A program made the position numbers and the translations under genes. From Pirellulales bacterium (GTDB lineage: Bacteria; Planctomycetota; Planctomycetia; Pirellulales; Thermoguttaceae), in assembly GCA_030642635.1 (NCBI GenBank), contig DAOWNK010000121.1, positions 1 through 9,215 of the forward strand: a DNA stretch of 9,215 nucleotides. The letters run 5' to 3'. The notes beneath the pieces are model-generated. The model made no database searches. It was given only the letters and a program-made list of their open reading frames with translations, and was not told the DNA's origin. Each line of letters begins with the position of its first letter. Positions within the stretch are counted from its first letter, which is position 1. Below, piece after piece: positions 1 to 6,443 of the stretch.

Positions 1-2
1 AA

Positions 3-113
3 GCCCTGCGCCAGCAGATTCTCCGAAACGAATTATCGACGATTACCCACATATGGTTGCTCCCACGAAAAATCATCGGCCTGGCCAAAAGCCTCATGGC
101 GTTGGCCACGTAG
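3..113 (+). CDS. Possible C-terminal tail of a gene that starts before the window
   Basis: One frame is open from the left edge to a TAG at 111-113. It gives about 36 residues, ending in a hydrophobic and basic stretch (HIWLLPRKIIGLAKSLMALAT, residues given without the start of the tail). The other two plus-strand frames are also open here for 50 or more codons, so openness alone is weak evidence. I favour this frame because its composition looks the most protein-like, rich in Leu, Ile and Ala. I recognise no family. It could equally be noncoding, and the sequence left of the window is needed to decide. Confidence 0.25.
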   Translation, partial: ALRQQILRNELSTITHIWLLPRKIIGLAKSLMALAT

Positions 114-189
114 CAAAGTTCATTTCTCAGAAAGTGCAGTTGTATATCAAGTGTACGAGAAAGAAATGGTTGTAAAAGTAATCCGCCTA

Positions 190-218
190 TGGACTCATTA
201 CGAATGACGAAGCATAAC
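190..218 (+). promoter_or_regulatory. Weak sigma-70-like promoter candidate for the P-II gene
   Basis: TGGACT (190-195) and CATAAC (213-218) are separated by 17 bp, each matching four of six consensus positions. A start near 225 would give a leader of about 22 nt. The stretch 114-246 is visibly richer in A and T than the rest of the window and holds no gene I can support. No clear Shine-Dalgarno precedes the ATG at 247. I looked for a sigma-54 site (GG-N10-GC), as is common near nitrogen genes, and found none convincing. Confidence 0.25.
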
Positions 219-246
219 AAGTTCGTTTCGTCGCCAAGTCGATCAC

Positions 247-546
247 ATGAAACAAATCCTCGCCGTCGTCAAGCCGTACATGGTCGAGCGTGTGCTCGAG
301 GGGTTGAAAACCTTGCCGCTGGAGGCGTGTAACGTCCGCGAGGTAAAGGGCTACGGCCGGCAGAAAAACTATCTGGATGCGTACCGCGGCAGCGAGTACT
401 CCACAGCCTACCTGCCCAAGGTGGAGATTACCGTTTGGGTGGACCAGCGGCACGTGGACGAGGTGGTCCGGACGATTATCGAGGTTGCCCGGACCGGCCG
501 GATGGGCGACGGGAAGATATTCGTGCTGCCGGCAATCACCCCATAA
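247..546 (+). CDS. glnB: Short P-II family nitrogen regulatory protein (GlnB/GlnK-like)
   Basis: A cytoplasmic trimeric signal protein that senses 2-oxoglutarate and ATP/ADP and passes nitrogen status to partners such as GlnE and NtrB. The 99-residue product aligns without gaps with E. coli GlnB from residue 1 to about 93: Q39 before the T-loop, YRGSEY at 46-51 with the uridylylation tyrosine at exactly Y51, and TGRMGDGKIFV at 83-93 with K90. The T-loop (about 37-55) looks canonical, unlike the divergent P-II-like groups. The oddity is the end. It stops at FVLPAITP, about 13 residues short of the usual 112, so the segment with the family's ATP-contacting arginines (R101 and R103 in E. coli) is missing. 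The TAA stop lies in the arm of a palindromic repeat. It converges on glnE. GlnB versus GlnK cannot be decided here, as no amtB is visible. Family assignment is firm; normal function is not. Confidence 0.93.
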   Translation: MKQILAVVKPYMVERVLEGLKTLPLEACNVREVKGYGRQKNYLDAYRGSEYSTAYLPKVEITVWVDQRHVDEVVRTIIEVARTGRMGDGKIFVLPAITP

Positions 547-621
547 AGCCGCGACCGGTGGTCGCGACCAATGCCGCTTGCGGCTTAGCAGTGTTGGCGC
601 GACCACCGGTCACGGCTTTAT
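543..621. repeat. Family B paired palindromic element between convergent genes; possible two-way terminator
   Basis: Two 24-nt inverted arms, 543-566 and 598-621, match at all but one position (552 against 612) around a 31-nt spacer. Each arm contains its own hairpin: CGCGACC-GGT-GGTCGCG at 550-566, and the same with one mismatch at 598-614. The left arm holds the TAA of the P-II gene (544-546). The right arm holds the TAA of glnE (618-620 on the plus strand, read on the minus strand). The whole can fold into one long stem serving both convergent transcripts. T-runs after the stem are short (CTTTAT), so termination is an inference. The design resembles REPIN elements. Confidence 0.8.
573..589 (+). 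repeat. Lone family A arm inside the family B spacer
   Basis: The 17-nt sequence GCCGCTTGCGGCTTAGC matches exactly the left arm of the family A element at 3734-3750 and, inverted, the right arm at 5447-5463. It can form a small hairpin, GCCGC-TT-GCGGC. No inverted partner follows at the usual spacing, so it is either a single REP-like unit inserted into the family B spacer or a remnant of a pair. Confidence 0.75.
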
Positions 622-3600
622 GATATTCCAGCCGCGTCGAATATCCGATCGAACAACTCTCGTATCTCCCGGGTGGTGCGTTCGCAGTCGCCCAACAATG
701 CCTCGCGGCTGTGGTAACGCAGTAAGTATGCCAGCTTGGTCAGTTCAGTCCGGTCGTTCGGCAGCCGGTCTCTGGCAACCGAGTTCATCAGCCGTAGCCG
801 ACTTTTGACGGCGCGGAGGAACCGGTAGTTGCTTTCCAGCCGCTGGGCGTCGTCGGCCGCCAGCAGCCCCGCGTCCTTGAGCACGGCCAACGCTTCGAGC
901 GTGTTTGAACGTTTGATACGGGGTTTTCGGCGGCCGTGTTTAAGTTGCAACATTTGCACGATGAACTCGATGTCGACGATACCGCCCGGCCCGCGTTTCA
1001 AGTCGCCGGTGTCCGCCGTCTGTTCCAGCTTGTGTCGCATCTGTCGGATTTCGTCTGCATCCTTCTTCCTCCAGCGATGCCCGAACGCCGCTTTGTTCAC
1101 CGCCGTCATGGCTATCTTTGCCGCGCATGCCGAGCCGTATACCACCCTGGCCTTGCACAACGCCTGGCGCTCCCACAGCCGGCCGTAACCTTCGGCGAAG
1201 TATCGGGCGAACTCGTCCAACGAGACCGCCAGCGCACCGCTGCGACCGGTCGGACGCAGTCGGGCGTCGACCTCGTACAGCTTGCCTTGCGGGCTGGAAC
1301 GGCTGGTGCGCTTGATGATCCGCTGCGCCCATTCGCTGAAGAAGTGTTGGTTAGAAGTGCCTTGCGATTGGTCGGCATCGGTATATCCGTCAGCTTCGTA
1401 AAGGAATATTATGTCCAGATCGCTGTGGTAATTCAGTTCCCTGCCGCCGAACTTGCCCATGGCCAGTACGACCATCTCGCACGGCTTGCCCCTGCGGCGT
1501 CGCTGGGCGATTTGTGGTGTGCCGAACTTGGCGACAAGGCGCCCGTATTCGAGCGATGCGATTTGTTCCAGGCAGGTCTGTGCGATGTCTGAGAGTACGC
1601 CGGTGGTGCTCTGGACATTTTCCTTGCCCAGCATATCGCGCACACCGACGCGAAACTGTTGGTCGTTTTTGAAGCTGTGCAGTATCGGCTCGACGTCCTC
1701 CGCCGCGCGGCACAACTTGCCCAATATTTTGTGCAGCAACTCGCCGCTGGGCAGTTTATCCAACACCAGGCTGTCCATCAGCCCGTCTATCATGCCCGGG
1801 CTGCCGGTCAAAATATCGCACAGGTACGGGCTGTAGGCACACAGATCGACGTACAGCCGCAGGCTGGGCGGGTTGAAGCTGAACAGCTCCCAAAGCACCC
1901 CCTTGCCGCCCAGCGAACTGCTAACCTTGTCGAGATTGACCAGCGTCGAGTCGGGGTCCGGCGTTGCCGCAATGGTCGCAAGCAACTGCGGGGCGATCGC
2001 CGCCAGAAAATGCCGACACCTACGCGTCGATAGGAACCGAATCTTCTCCTCCGACAGCGACATAAGGTTCCGGTACGCACCCTTGACGTCTCGGAACGGG
2101 TACTTGCCGAGCACCTCGGCGATCCGGTCCTCCGGCGGGTCGGGGTCGAGCACCAGGTCGACCTCTGCGGCCGTCTCTGCGTCGTCGCTGAATGCGTCGT
2201 GCAGCAGGTGGTCCAGAATTTTTCGGTTAAGCACTGTCTTTGCACGATAGTCGCCTTCGAACGCATCCAACGCCGAGCGGTGCGGCGCATTGCGATAGCC
2301 CATCCTCAGCGCCAGCTTGCGCAGCTCGTCGCGTCGCTCGGGCAACATGTGCGTCTGTAAGTCGAACATGATTTGCAGCCGGTGCTCGATCTTCCGCAGG
2401 AACCGGTAGTTATCCTCCAGCAGCGTCCGCTCCAGGTCGTTTAAGCATCCGACGTATTCCAACTGCGCGATCGCCTCCATGGTGTTGCCGGTTCGCAACT
2501 CCGGCAGATCGCCGCCGTTTAGCAGTTGCAGGAATTGGATAACGAACTCGATGTCTCTGATGCCGCCCTGTCCGGTTTTTACGTTCCGCACTTCGGCGCC
2601 GTCGTCGCGCGTGTGCTGTTCGATGCGGCGTTTCAGCGCCCTGATTCCGTTGATATCCGCCCGGCTTAAGTAGCGGCGATATATCCACGGGTTTAGCTTA
2701 GCGAGGAACTCACGGCCTAGTGCGATATCGCCGGCGACCGCCCGGGCCTTTATGTACGCCTGCCGTTCCCAGGTCCGCCCGCGCAGATCATAGTAGCTCA
2801 GTGCGCCGGTAATGCTTGGTACCATCACCCCGCGATGACCCTCGGGCCGCAACCTGAGATCGACGCGATAAGGATAGCCCAACTCGGTCGGCTCGGTCAG
2901 CAGCCGGACGATTTCCCGAGCGAGTTGCTCGAAAAACTCGCGGTTGGTAATCGGTCGGTCGCCGTCGGTCGTCCCGTTGCCGTCGTAGAGGAACACCAGG
3001 TCGATGTCGCTGGAGTAGTTCAGTTCCCGCCCGCCGAGCTTACCCAGCGCCAGTACGACGAATCTGCCCGGGTTGCCGTCCGGTCCGACGGGCGTTCCTC
3101 GCTGCTGGCGTAGCTTTCGCCATGCCGAGCGAAGCGCCGCCTCGACGATCGCGTCGGCCAGGTACGATATCTGCGCGGTGACGGTTTGCAGGCTCTGTCG
3201 GCGGATGATATCTCCGTATGCGATCCGCAGCGTTTCGCGTCGCTTGAACCGCCGCAGGGCACGCAACACGGCCGCGTCGTGCTCCAGGGCGTCGATCTCG
3301 GCGGTAATGTCGTCGACGAGCACCCCACGAAAAACCGGGCGGCCCTCGGTCAGCCGCAGCAGGTCGAAGCTCGCCTGGTCGCCGATCAGCACCTCGCTGA
3401 AGTGCTGGCTGGTGGCGAACATCTGCAGCAAGATGGGCATGGTTTCCGTGTCGCGCTCCAGCAGCGTGCCGACCGCCAGCGGGTTTCGCCCCGCCGCAAC
3501 GAACCGCTCCAGATTGTTAATCGCCATATCCGGATCGGCACAGCCGGCAAGGTGCTCGTCGAGTTGATCGCATACGACCGCTAACAGATCGAGCGTCAGC

Positions 3601-3725
3601 CCGGCCTCGGCCATGGCCAGCAGATTGCCGTGCGTCCGATGTACATCAACGATACCCAACTCGCGCAGCCATCCGGCAGCGGCAGCAGGATCGTCCAGGT
3701 AACGGCGTATGGTGGTGATGTCCAT
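618..3725 (-). CDS. glnE: Bifunctional glutamine synthetase adenylyltransferase / adenylyl-removing enzyme
   Basis: Uses ATP to add AMP to a tyrosine of glutamine synthetase and removes it by phosphorolysis, so it switches ammonia assimilation down or up under P-II control. The 1035-residue product shows the tandem layout of the family. The first nucleotidyltransferase core has LGKLGGRELNYSSDIDLVF with D240 and D242 and is followed by GQGGIRDIEFVIQFLQL; by homology it is the deadenylylating half. The second has MGKFGGRELNYHSDLDIIF with D769 and D771 and is followed by GPGGIVDIEFIVQMLQL; it is the adenylylating half. Both metal-binding Asp pairs are present, so both activities look intact. It is somewhat longer than the E. 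coli protein (946). I chose the ATG at 3723-3725. An in-frame ATG 17 codons upstream (3774-3776) would add residues encoded by a repeat and would overlap miaB. The gene follows miaB by 20 nt, probably in the same transcript. No strong Shine-Dalgarno is visible. Confidence 0.96.
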   Translation of the reverse strand: MDITTIRRYLDDPAAAAGWLRELGIVDVHRTHGNLLAMAEAGLTLDLLAVVCDQLDEHLAGCADPDMAINNLERFVAAGRNPLAVGTLLERDTETMPILLQMFATSQHFSEVLIGDQASFDLLRLTEGRPVFRGVLVDDITAEIDALEHDAAVLRALRRFKRRETLRIAYGDIIRRQSLQTVTAQISYLADAIVEAALRSAWRKLRQQRGTPVGPDGNPGRFVVLALGKLGGRELNYSSDIDLVFLYDGNGTTDGDRPITNREFFEQLAREIVRLLTEPTELGYPYRVDLRLRPEGHRGVMVPSITGALSYYDLRGRTWERQAYIKARAVAGDIALGREFLAKLNPWIYRRYLSRADINGIRALKRRIEQHTRDDGAEVRNVKTGQGGIRDIEFVIQFLQLLNGGDLPELRTGNTMEAIAQLEYVGCLNDLERTLLEDNYRFLRKIEHRLQIMFDLQTHMLPERRDELRKLALRMGYRNAPHRSALDAFEGDYRAKTVLNRKILDHLLHDAFSDDAETAAEVDLVLDPDPPEDRIAEVLGKYPFRDVKGAYRNLMSLSEEKIRFLSTRRCRHFLAAIAPQLLATIAATPDPDSTLVNLDKVSSSLGGKGVLWELFSFNPPSLRLYVDLCAYSPYLCDILTGSPGMIDGLMDSLVLDKLPSGELLHKILGKLCRAAEDVEPILHSFKNDQQFRVGVRDMLGKENVQSTTGVLSDIAQTCLEQIASLEYGRLVAKFGTPQIAQRRRRGKPCEMVVLAMGKFGGRELNYHSDLDIIFLYEADGYTDADQSQGTSNQHFFSEWAQRIIKRTSRSSPQGKLYEVDARLRPTGRSGALAVSLDEFARYFAEGYGRLWERQALCKARVVYGSACAAKIAMTAVNKAAFGHRWRKKDADEIRQMRHKLEQTADTGDLKRGPGGIVDIEFIVQMLQLKHGRRKPRIKRSNTLEALAVLKDAGLLAADDAQRLESNYRFLRAVKSRLRLMNSVARDRLPNDRTELTKLAYLLRYHSREALLGDCERTTREIRELFDRIFDAAGIS

Positions 3726-3733
3726 GGATTCAA

Positions 3734-3789
3734 GCCGCTTGCGGCTTAGCATGAGTGCTCTTCTTGTGTCTTGCAAAGCCGCAAGCGGC
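3734..3789. repeat. Family A paired palindromic element at the miaB-glnE junction
   Basis: A 17-nt left arm, GCCGCTTGCGGCTTAGC (3734-3750), a 22-nt spacer (3751-3772) and an inverted right arm (3773-3789, one mismatch) total 56 nt. Each arm has a GCCGC/GCGGC hairpin; on the left the stem extends to seven pairs (3732-3747). The size matches the copy at 5408-5463, and the two spacers agree at 12 of 22 positions. The element covers the last 13 codons and the stop of miaB and ends 8 nt upstream of the glnE start codon. Confidence 0.85.
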
Positions 3790-5161
3790 CGAACAGCGTA
3801 AACGCTTCGGCCCGGTCGATCTTAACCGGTATGATTCGGCCGGCAAGCTCCGGCGGGCCGTCGAACACCACTATCCTATCGCATACCGTTCGGCCGACAA
3901 GCTGTACGGTGTCGCCGCTGAACGGTCGCTTCCGTGCGACCTTGCTGGAACCCTCCACAAGCACCTCTACCCGGCGGCCGACCCACCGGTGGTTGTCCTC
4001 CAGGCTGATTGCGTTTTGGATCGCAAGCAACTCGTTGTTCCGGCGTTGTTTTACTGCGTATGGTACGTCGTCTTCGTATAGTTCGGCCGCCTTAGTGCCG
4101 GGTCGCGGACTGTACTTGAATATGAAGCTGTTCTTAAACCGCCCGGCCTGCACCAACGCGACCGTCTGTTGATAATCATCCTCGGTCTCGCCGGGGAACC
4201 CTACGATAAAATCGCTGGTGATCGCCGCATCGTGGACCGTCGCGCGAATCCGGTCGAGCATCTCTCGATACTGCTGGGCGGTGTATCCGCGGTTCATCCG
4301 CTTCAGCACCCGATTCGAGCCGCTCTGGGCAGGCACGTGAAAATACGGCGATACCTTCGGCAACGTGCCGACCGACTCGATCAACTCGTCGGTCATGTGC
4401 CGAGGATGGTTGGTCACGAACCGCAGCCGTTCGATCCCGTCGATCTCGTGCAGCCGCTTCAGCAGATCGGCCAGCCTAAGCGTCCGACCGGCGACGGTCG
4501 TATCCCGATAGCTGTTTACCGTCTGCCCGAGCAAGGTCACTTCGATGCAGCCCTGCTCGGCAAGTTGCCGGACCTCGGCCTCGATCCGCTCGGCCGGGCG
4601 GCTTTGCTCCGGGCCGCGCACGCTGGGCACAATGCAGTACGTGCAGAACTTGTCGCAGCCGGACATCGCCCGAACTATCGCCTGCTGCGGCAGCGGCCTT
4701 GCGTCGGCCGACCGATCGAACTGGTACGGCTCGAAGCTGGCACGGACCGACTCGCGATCGCCGGCGGTGCGGTCAAGGCTTACCTCCAACAGCGGCCCCG
4801 CGCCGGACTCCACTTGTAAGAGCAACTCCGGCAGCCGGCTCAACCGACCCGGCCCGACGATAATGTCAACGTGCGGTGCGCGACGGAAAATCCGCTGCCG
4901 GTCCTTCTGCGCCATGCAGCCTATCACACCGATTATGGTCCCGGGCCGCTGACGCTTGATGTGTTTCAACCGGCCCAGGGCACTGTAGATTTTCTCTTCG
5001 GCATGTTGCCGGACACTGCACGTGTTGAACAGGATAACGTCTGCCCGGCTGCGGCTGTCGACCGGCTCGTAGCCATGCTGCAACAACTCGGCGGCGATCA
5101 ACTCGCTGTCGAGCACGTTCATCTGGCAGCCGACCGTCTCGATGTAAAAACGTTTTGGCAT
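3746..5161 (-). CDS. miaB: tRNA-2-methylthio-N6-dimethylallyladenosine synthase (methylthiotransferase MiaB)
   Basis: A radical SAM enzyme that adds a methylthio group to C2 of i6A37 in tRNAs reading codons that start with U, which helps decoding fidelity. The N-terminal UPF0004 domain has the three cluster cysteines C12 (GCQMN), C48 (NTCSVR) and C82 (GCMAQ). The radical SAM core has C169, C173 and C176 (CDKFCTYC). GFPGETEDDY and the MiaB-like YSPRPGTKAAEL follow, then a TRAM RNA-binding domain at about 395-457 ending VKIDRAEAFTLFG. These features favour MiaB over MtaB or RimO. At 471 residues the length is usual. The final 13 residues, RLRLCKTQEEHSC, lie beyond the normal TRAM end and are encoded by a family A repeat, which also gives the TAA stop. 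The start ATG overlaps the stop of the small upstream gene (TAATG). Having no good Shine-Dalgarno of its own, it is probably translated by reinitiation. Confidence 0.96.
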   Translation of the reverse strand: MPKRFYIETVGCQMNVLDSELIAAELLQHGYEPVDSRSRADVILFNTCSVRQHAEEKIYSALGRLKHIKRQRPGTIIGVIGCMAQKDRQRIFRRAPHVDIIVGPGRLSRLPELLLQVESGAGPLLEVSLDRTAGDRESVRASFEPYQFDRSADARPLPQQAIVRAMSGCDKFCTYCIVPSVRGPEQSRPAERIEAEVRQLAEQGCIEVTLLGQTVNSYRDTTVAGRTLRLADLLKRLHEIDGIERLRFVTNHPRHMTDELIESVGTLPKVSPYFHVPAQSGSNRVLKRMNRGYTAQQYREMLDRIRATVHDAAITSDFIVGFPGETEDDYQQTVALVQAGRFKNSFIFKYSPRPGTKAAELYEDDVPYAVKQRRNNELLAIQNAISLEDNHRWVGRRVEVLVEGSSKVARKRPFSGDTVQLVGRTVCDRIVVFDGPPELAGRIIPVKIDRAEAFTLFGRLRLCKTQEEHSC

Positions 5162-5331
5162 TACGCCGACTGCCGATTTTTCTGCTCTGCTTCGCGGCGG
5201 CGTTGCTCCTTGGCAAGTTGTGCGCGGAACTCACCGACCGCCTGGTCGCGACGCCGGATCATAAGCTGCACCAGCGCACTGACGGCCACGTAGCCGGCCG
5301 CCACCAGCAACGCTACGTCCCAACCGTCCAT
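5161..5331 (-). CDS. Small single-pass membrane protein, 56 residues, coupled to miaB
   Basis: The product starts MDGWDVALLVAAGYVAVSAL. Residues about 5-24 form one membrane segment, followed by RRR at 26-28 and a strongly charged, Arg/Glu/Gln-rich tail (about 29-55) likely to be helical or coiled coil. By the positive-inside rule the tail is cytoplasmic. The gene is supported by the best ribosome binding site in the window, AGGTGA a few bases before the ATG, by a one-base overlap with miaB (TAATG), and by a candidate promoter upstream. I recognise no named family. Function is unknown. The overlap suggests that it sets miaB translation level, that it acts with MiaB, or both. Its short length makes it easy for gene callers to miss. 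Confidence 0.7.
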   Translation of the reverse strand: MDGWDVALLVAAGYVAVSALVQLMIRRRDQAVGEFRAQLAKEQRRREAEQKNRQSA

Positions 5332-5334
5332 GTT

Positions 5335-5341
5335 TCACCTC
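5335..5341 (-). promoter_or_regulatory. Strong ribosome binding site of the small membrane gene
   Basis: On the minus strand the sequence reads GAGGTGA, then AAC, then the ATG at 5331-5329. It is a near-perfect match to the anti-Shine-Dalgarno at a workable distance. It decides the start of the small gene and stands out, because most other starts in this window have weak or no such site. Confidence 0.7.
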
Positions 5342-5376
5342 GCCTGGAATCCTGACCCACCCGGTTTCATTTTAAC

Positions 5377-5403
5377 ATTATGGCTGCCACGCCGCGAGGG
5401 CAA
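5377..5403 (-). promoter_or_regulatory. Candidate promoter for the small gene, miaB and glnE
   Basis: On the minus strand TTGCCC (5403-5398) is followed after 15 bp by CATAAT (5382-5377), with an AT-rich TTAAAAT just downstream as an alternative -10. The 15-bp spacing is short, so confidence is limited. It lies between the family A element (ending at 5408 on this side) and the ribosome binding site, which fits a separate transcript for the small gene, miaB and glnE. Confidence 0.35.
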
Positions 5404-5407
5404 TTTC

Positions 5408-5463
5408 GCCGCTTGCGGCTTCGCAACCGTTTTATGCAAGTGTATTGCTAAGCCGCAAGCGGC
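5408..5463. repeat. Family A paired palindromic element between fmt and the small membrane gene
   Basis: The left arm at 5408-5424 has one mismatch to the family A consensus. A 22-nt spacer (5425-5446) follows, then an exact inverted arm at 5447-5463. The right hairpin extends to seven pairs, AAGCCGC-AA-GCGGCTT at 5450-5465. At 56 nt it has the same length and arm spacing as the copy at 3734-3789. On the minus strand it begins four bases after the fmt stop codon and ends four bases before the possible -35 box of the next transcript, so it fills the fmt 3' region. It lacks a T-run typical of an intrinsic terminator. Confidence 0.85.
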
Positions 5464-5467
5464 TTGA

Positions 5468-6436
5468 CTACCCCGGGGCAAACCGCTCGCCGGGCCGGAC
5501 CCGATAGCCGCGCAAAAATTCCTCGACCGTCATCAGCCGCTTTCCGGCCGGTTGCACACTCTGCGGCATTACTGCCCCACTGCCGGCGGCGATCACCAAC
5601 CGCCCGGTGGCGGCCTCCAGCACCTCGCCCGGCGAGCCGCGGGGTTTATCCCCGCGCAAATCCGGCTCGTCAACCACCTCGACCCGACCGAGGATAAGCC
5701 GCAACGGTCGGCCGTCGGTGCGGAGCCAGAAGGTATATGTCTGCGGCCACGGCTGAAACGCCCGAACCTGGTTGCGGATCGCCACGGCCGGCCGGGTCCA
5801 GTCGATCGCCCCGTCGGTCTTCTTCAGTCGCGGCGCTTTCGAGACCAGCGTAGGGTCCTGCGGCAATGCCTCCACACGGCCGGACTCCACCGCGTCGATC
5901 GCGTCGCATATCAACGGTGCACCCAATTCAGAGAGCCGCCGTTCCAACTCGACAGCTGTTTCGTCCGGGTCGATCGCTGTAGTGGCCCGTGCGATGCACG
6001 GCCCGGCGTCGAGTTTTGGGGTCATCTGGATTACCGTCACGCCGGTTTCGGTCTCGCCGTGGTAAATTGCCCAGTTGATCGGCGCCGCCCCACGATACTT
6101 CGGCAGCAGCGAGCCGTGCAGATTAAGACCTCCGGAGCGCGTCGCGGCAAGCGTCTCGGTCGAGAGTATCTGTCCGTAGTCGCAGACCACCATCAAATCG
6201 GCATCCAACTCGGCTATTCGTTGCTGCGACTCCGTGGTGTTGACGCTCTCCGGGTCGAGGACCGGTGTGCCGTGCTCTCGTGCGACATTGCGGATCGCAC
6301 TGACCGGCGAGACCTGTTTCCCGCGATGCACGCGCACCGGTGTGGTAACCAGCGCCGCGATGTCATGGCGGGTTTCGTACAATCGGCGGAACGCCGGCCC
6401 GGCGAACGGACCGGTGGCTAGCATTATCAATTTCAT
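5468..6436 (-). CDS. fmt: Methionyl-tRNA formyltransferase
   Basis: Transfers a formyl group from 10-formyltetrahydrofolate to Met-tRNA(fMet) for translation initiation, in the cytoplasm. The 322-residue product begins MKLIMLATGPFAGPAFRRLY, the Rossmann-like formyltransferase start. It has VVCDYGQIL at 83-91, the catalytic NLHGSLLPKYRGAAPI block at 105-120 with N105 and H107, and D143 in PKLDAGP. These match the Asn-His-Asp triad of the family. A C-terminal OB-fold domain follows, with RAFQPWPQTYTFW typical of Fmt. Length is normal. I start at the ATG 6436-6434; a TTG two codons upstream (6442-6440) is the alternative. It begins 7 nt after the def stop, the usual def-fmt pairing, so the two are surely cotranscribed. 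No clear Shine-Dalgarno is seen, which suggests coupling to def. A family A element lies directly after the TAG stop. Confidence 0.97.
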   Translation of the reverse strand: MKLIMLATGPFAGPAFRRLYETRHDIAALVTTPVRVHRGKQVSPVSAIRNVAREHGTPVLDPESVNTTESQQRIAELDADLMVVCDYGQILSTETLAATRSGGLNLHGSLLPKYRGAAPINWAIYHGETETGVTVIQMTPKLDAGPCIARATTAIDPDETAVELERRLSELGAPLICDAIDAVESGRVEALPQDPTLVSKAPRLKKTDGAIDWTRPAVAIRNQVRAFQPWPQTYTFWLRTDGRPLRLILGRVEVVDEPDLRGDKPRGSPGEVLEAATGRLVIAAGSGAVMPQSVQPAGKRLMTVEEFLRGYRVRPGERFAPG

Positions 6437-6443
6437 AGTCAAG

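Noticed and set aside
97..120. Possible sigma-54 promoter (TGGCCACG) before the P-II gene
   Set aside because: GC does not occur 10 bp after the GG, and it lies about 140 bp from the gene.
187..606. A 139-codon minus-strand frame over the P-II gene
   Set aside because: The P-II frame is a residue-by-residue family match; the opposite frame has no recognisable feature.
3726..3776. Longer GlnE start at the ATG 3774-3776
   Set aside because: The extra 17 residues are encoded mainly by the family A element and would overlap the miaB tail; MDITTIRRYL at 3725 is a better start.
4169..4819. A 216-codon plus-strand frame over miaB
   Set aside because: Antisense to the radical SAM core; Arg/Leu/Pro-rich composition typical of a shadow frame.
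5464..5467. Classical intrinsic terminator for fmt at the family A element
   Set aside because: The hairpins are present, but no T-run follows on the minus strand, so I call it only a repeat.
6302..6312. ACCGGCGAGAC inside fmt resembling a family D half-arm
   Set aside because: Only 11 bases, in conserved coding sequence, without the hairpin; chance in GC-rich DNA.
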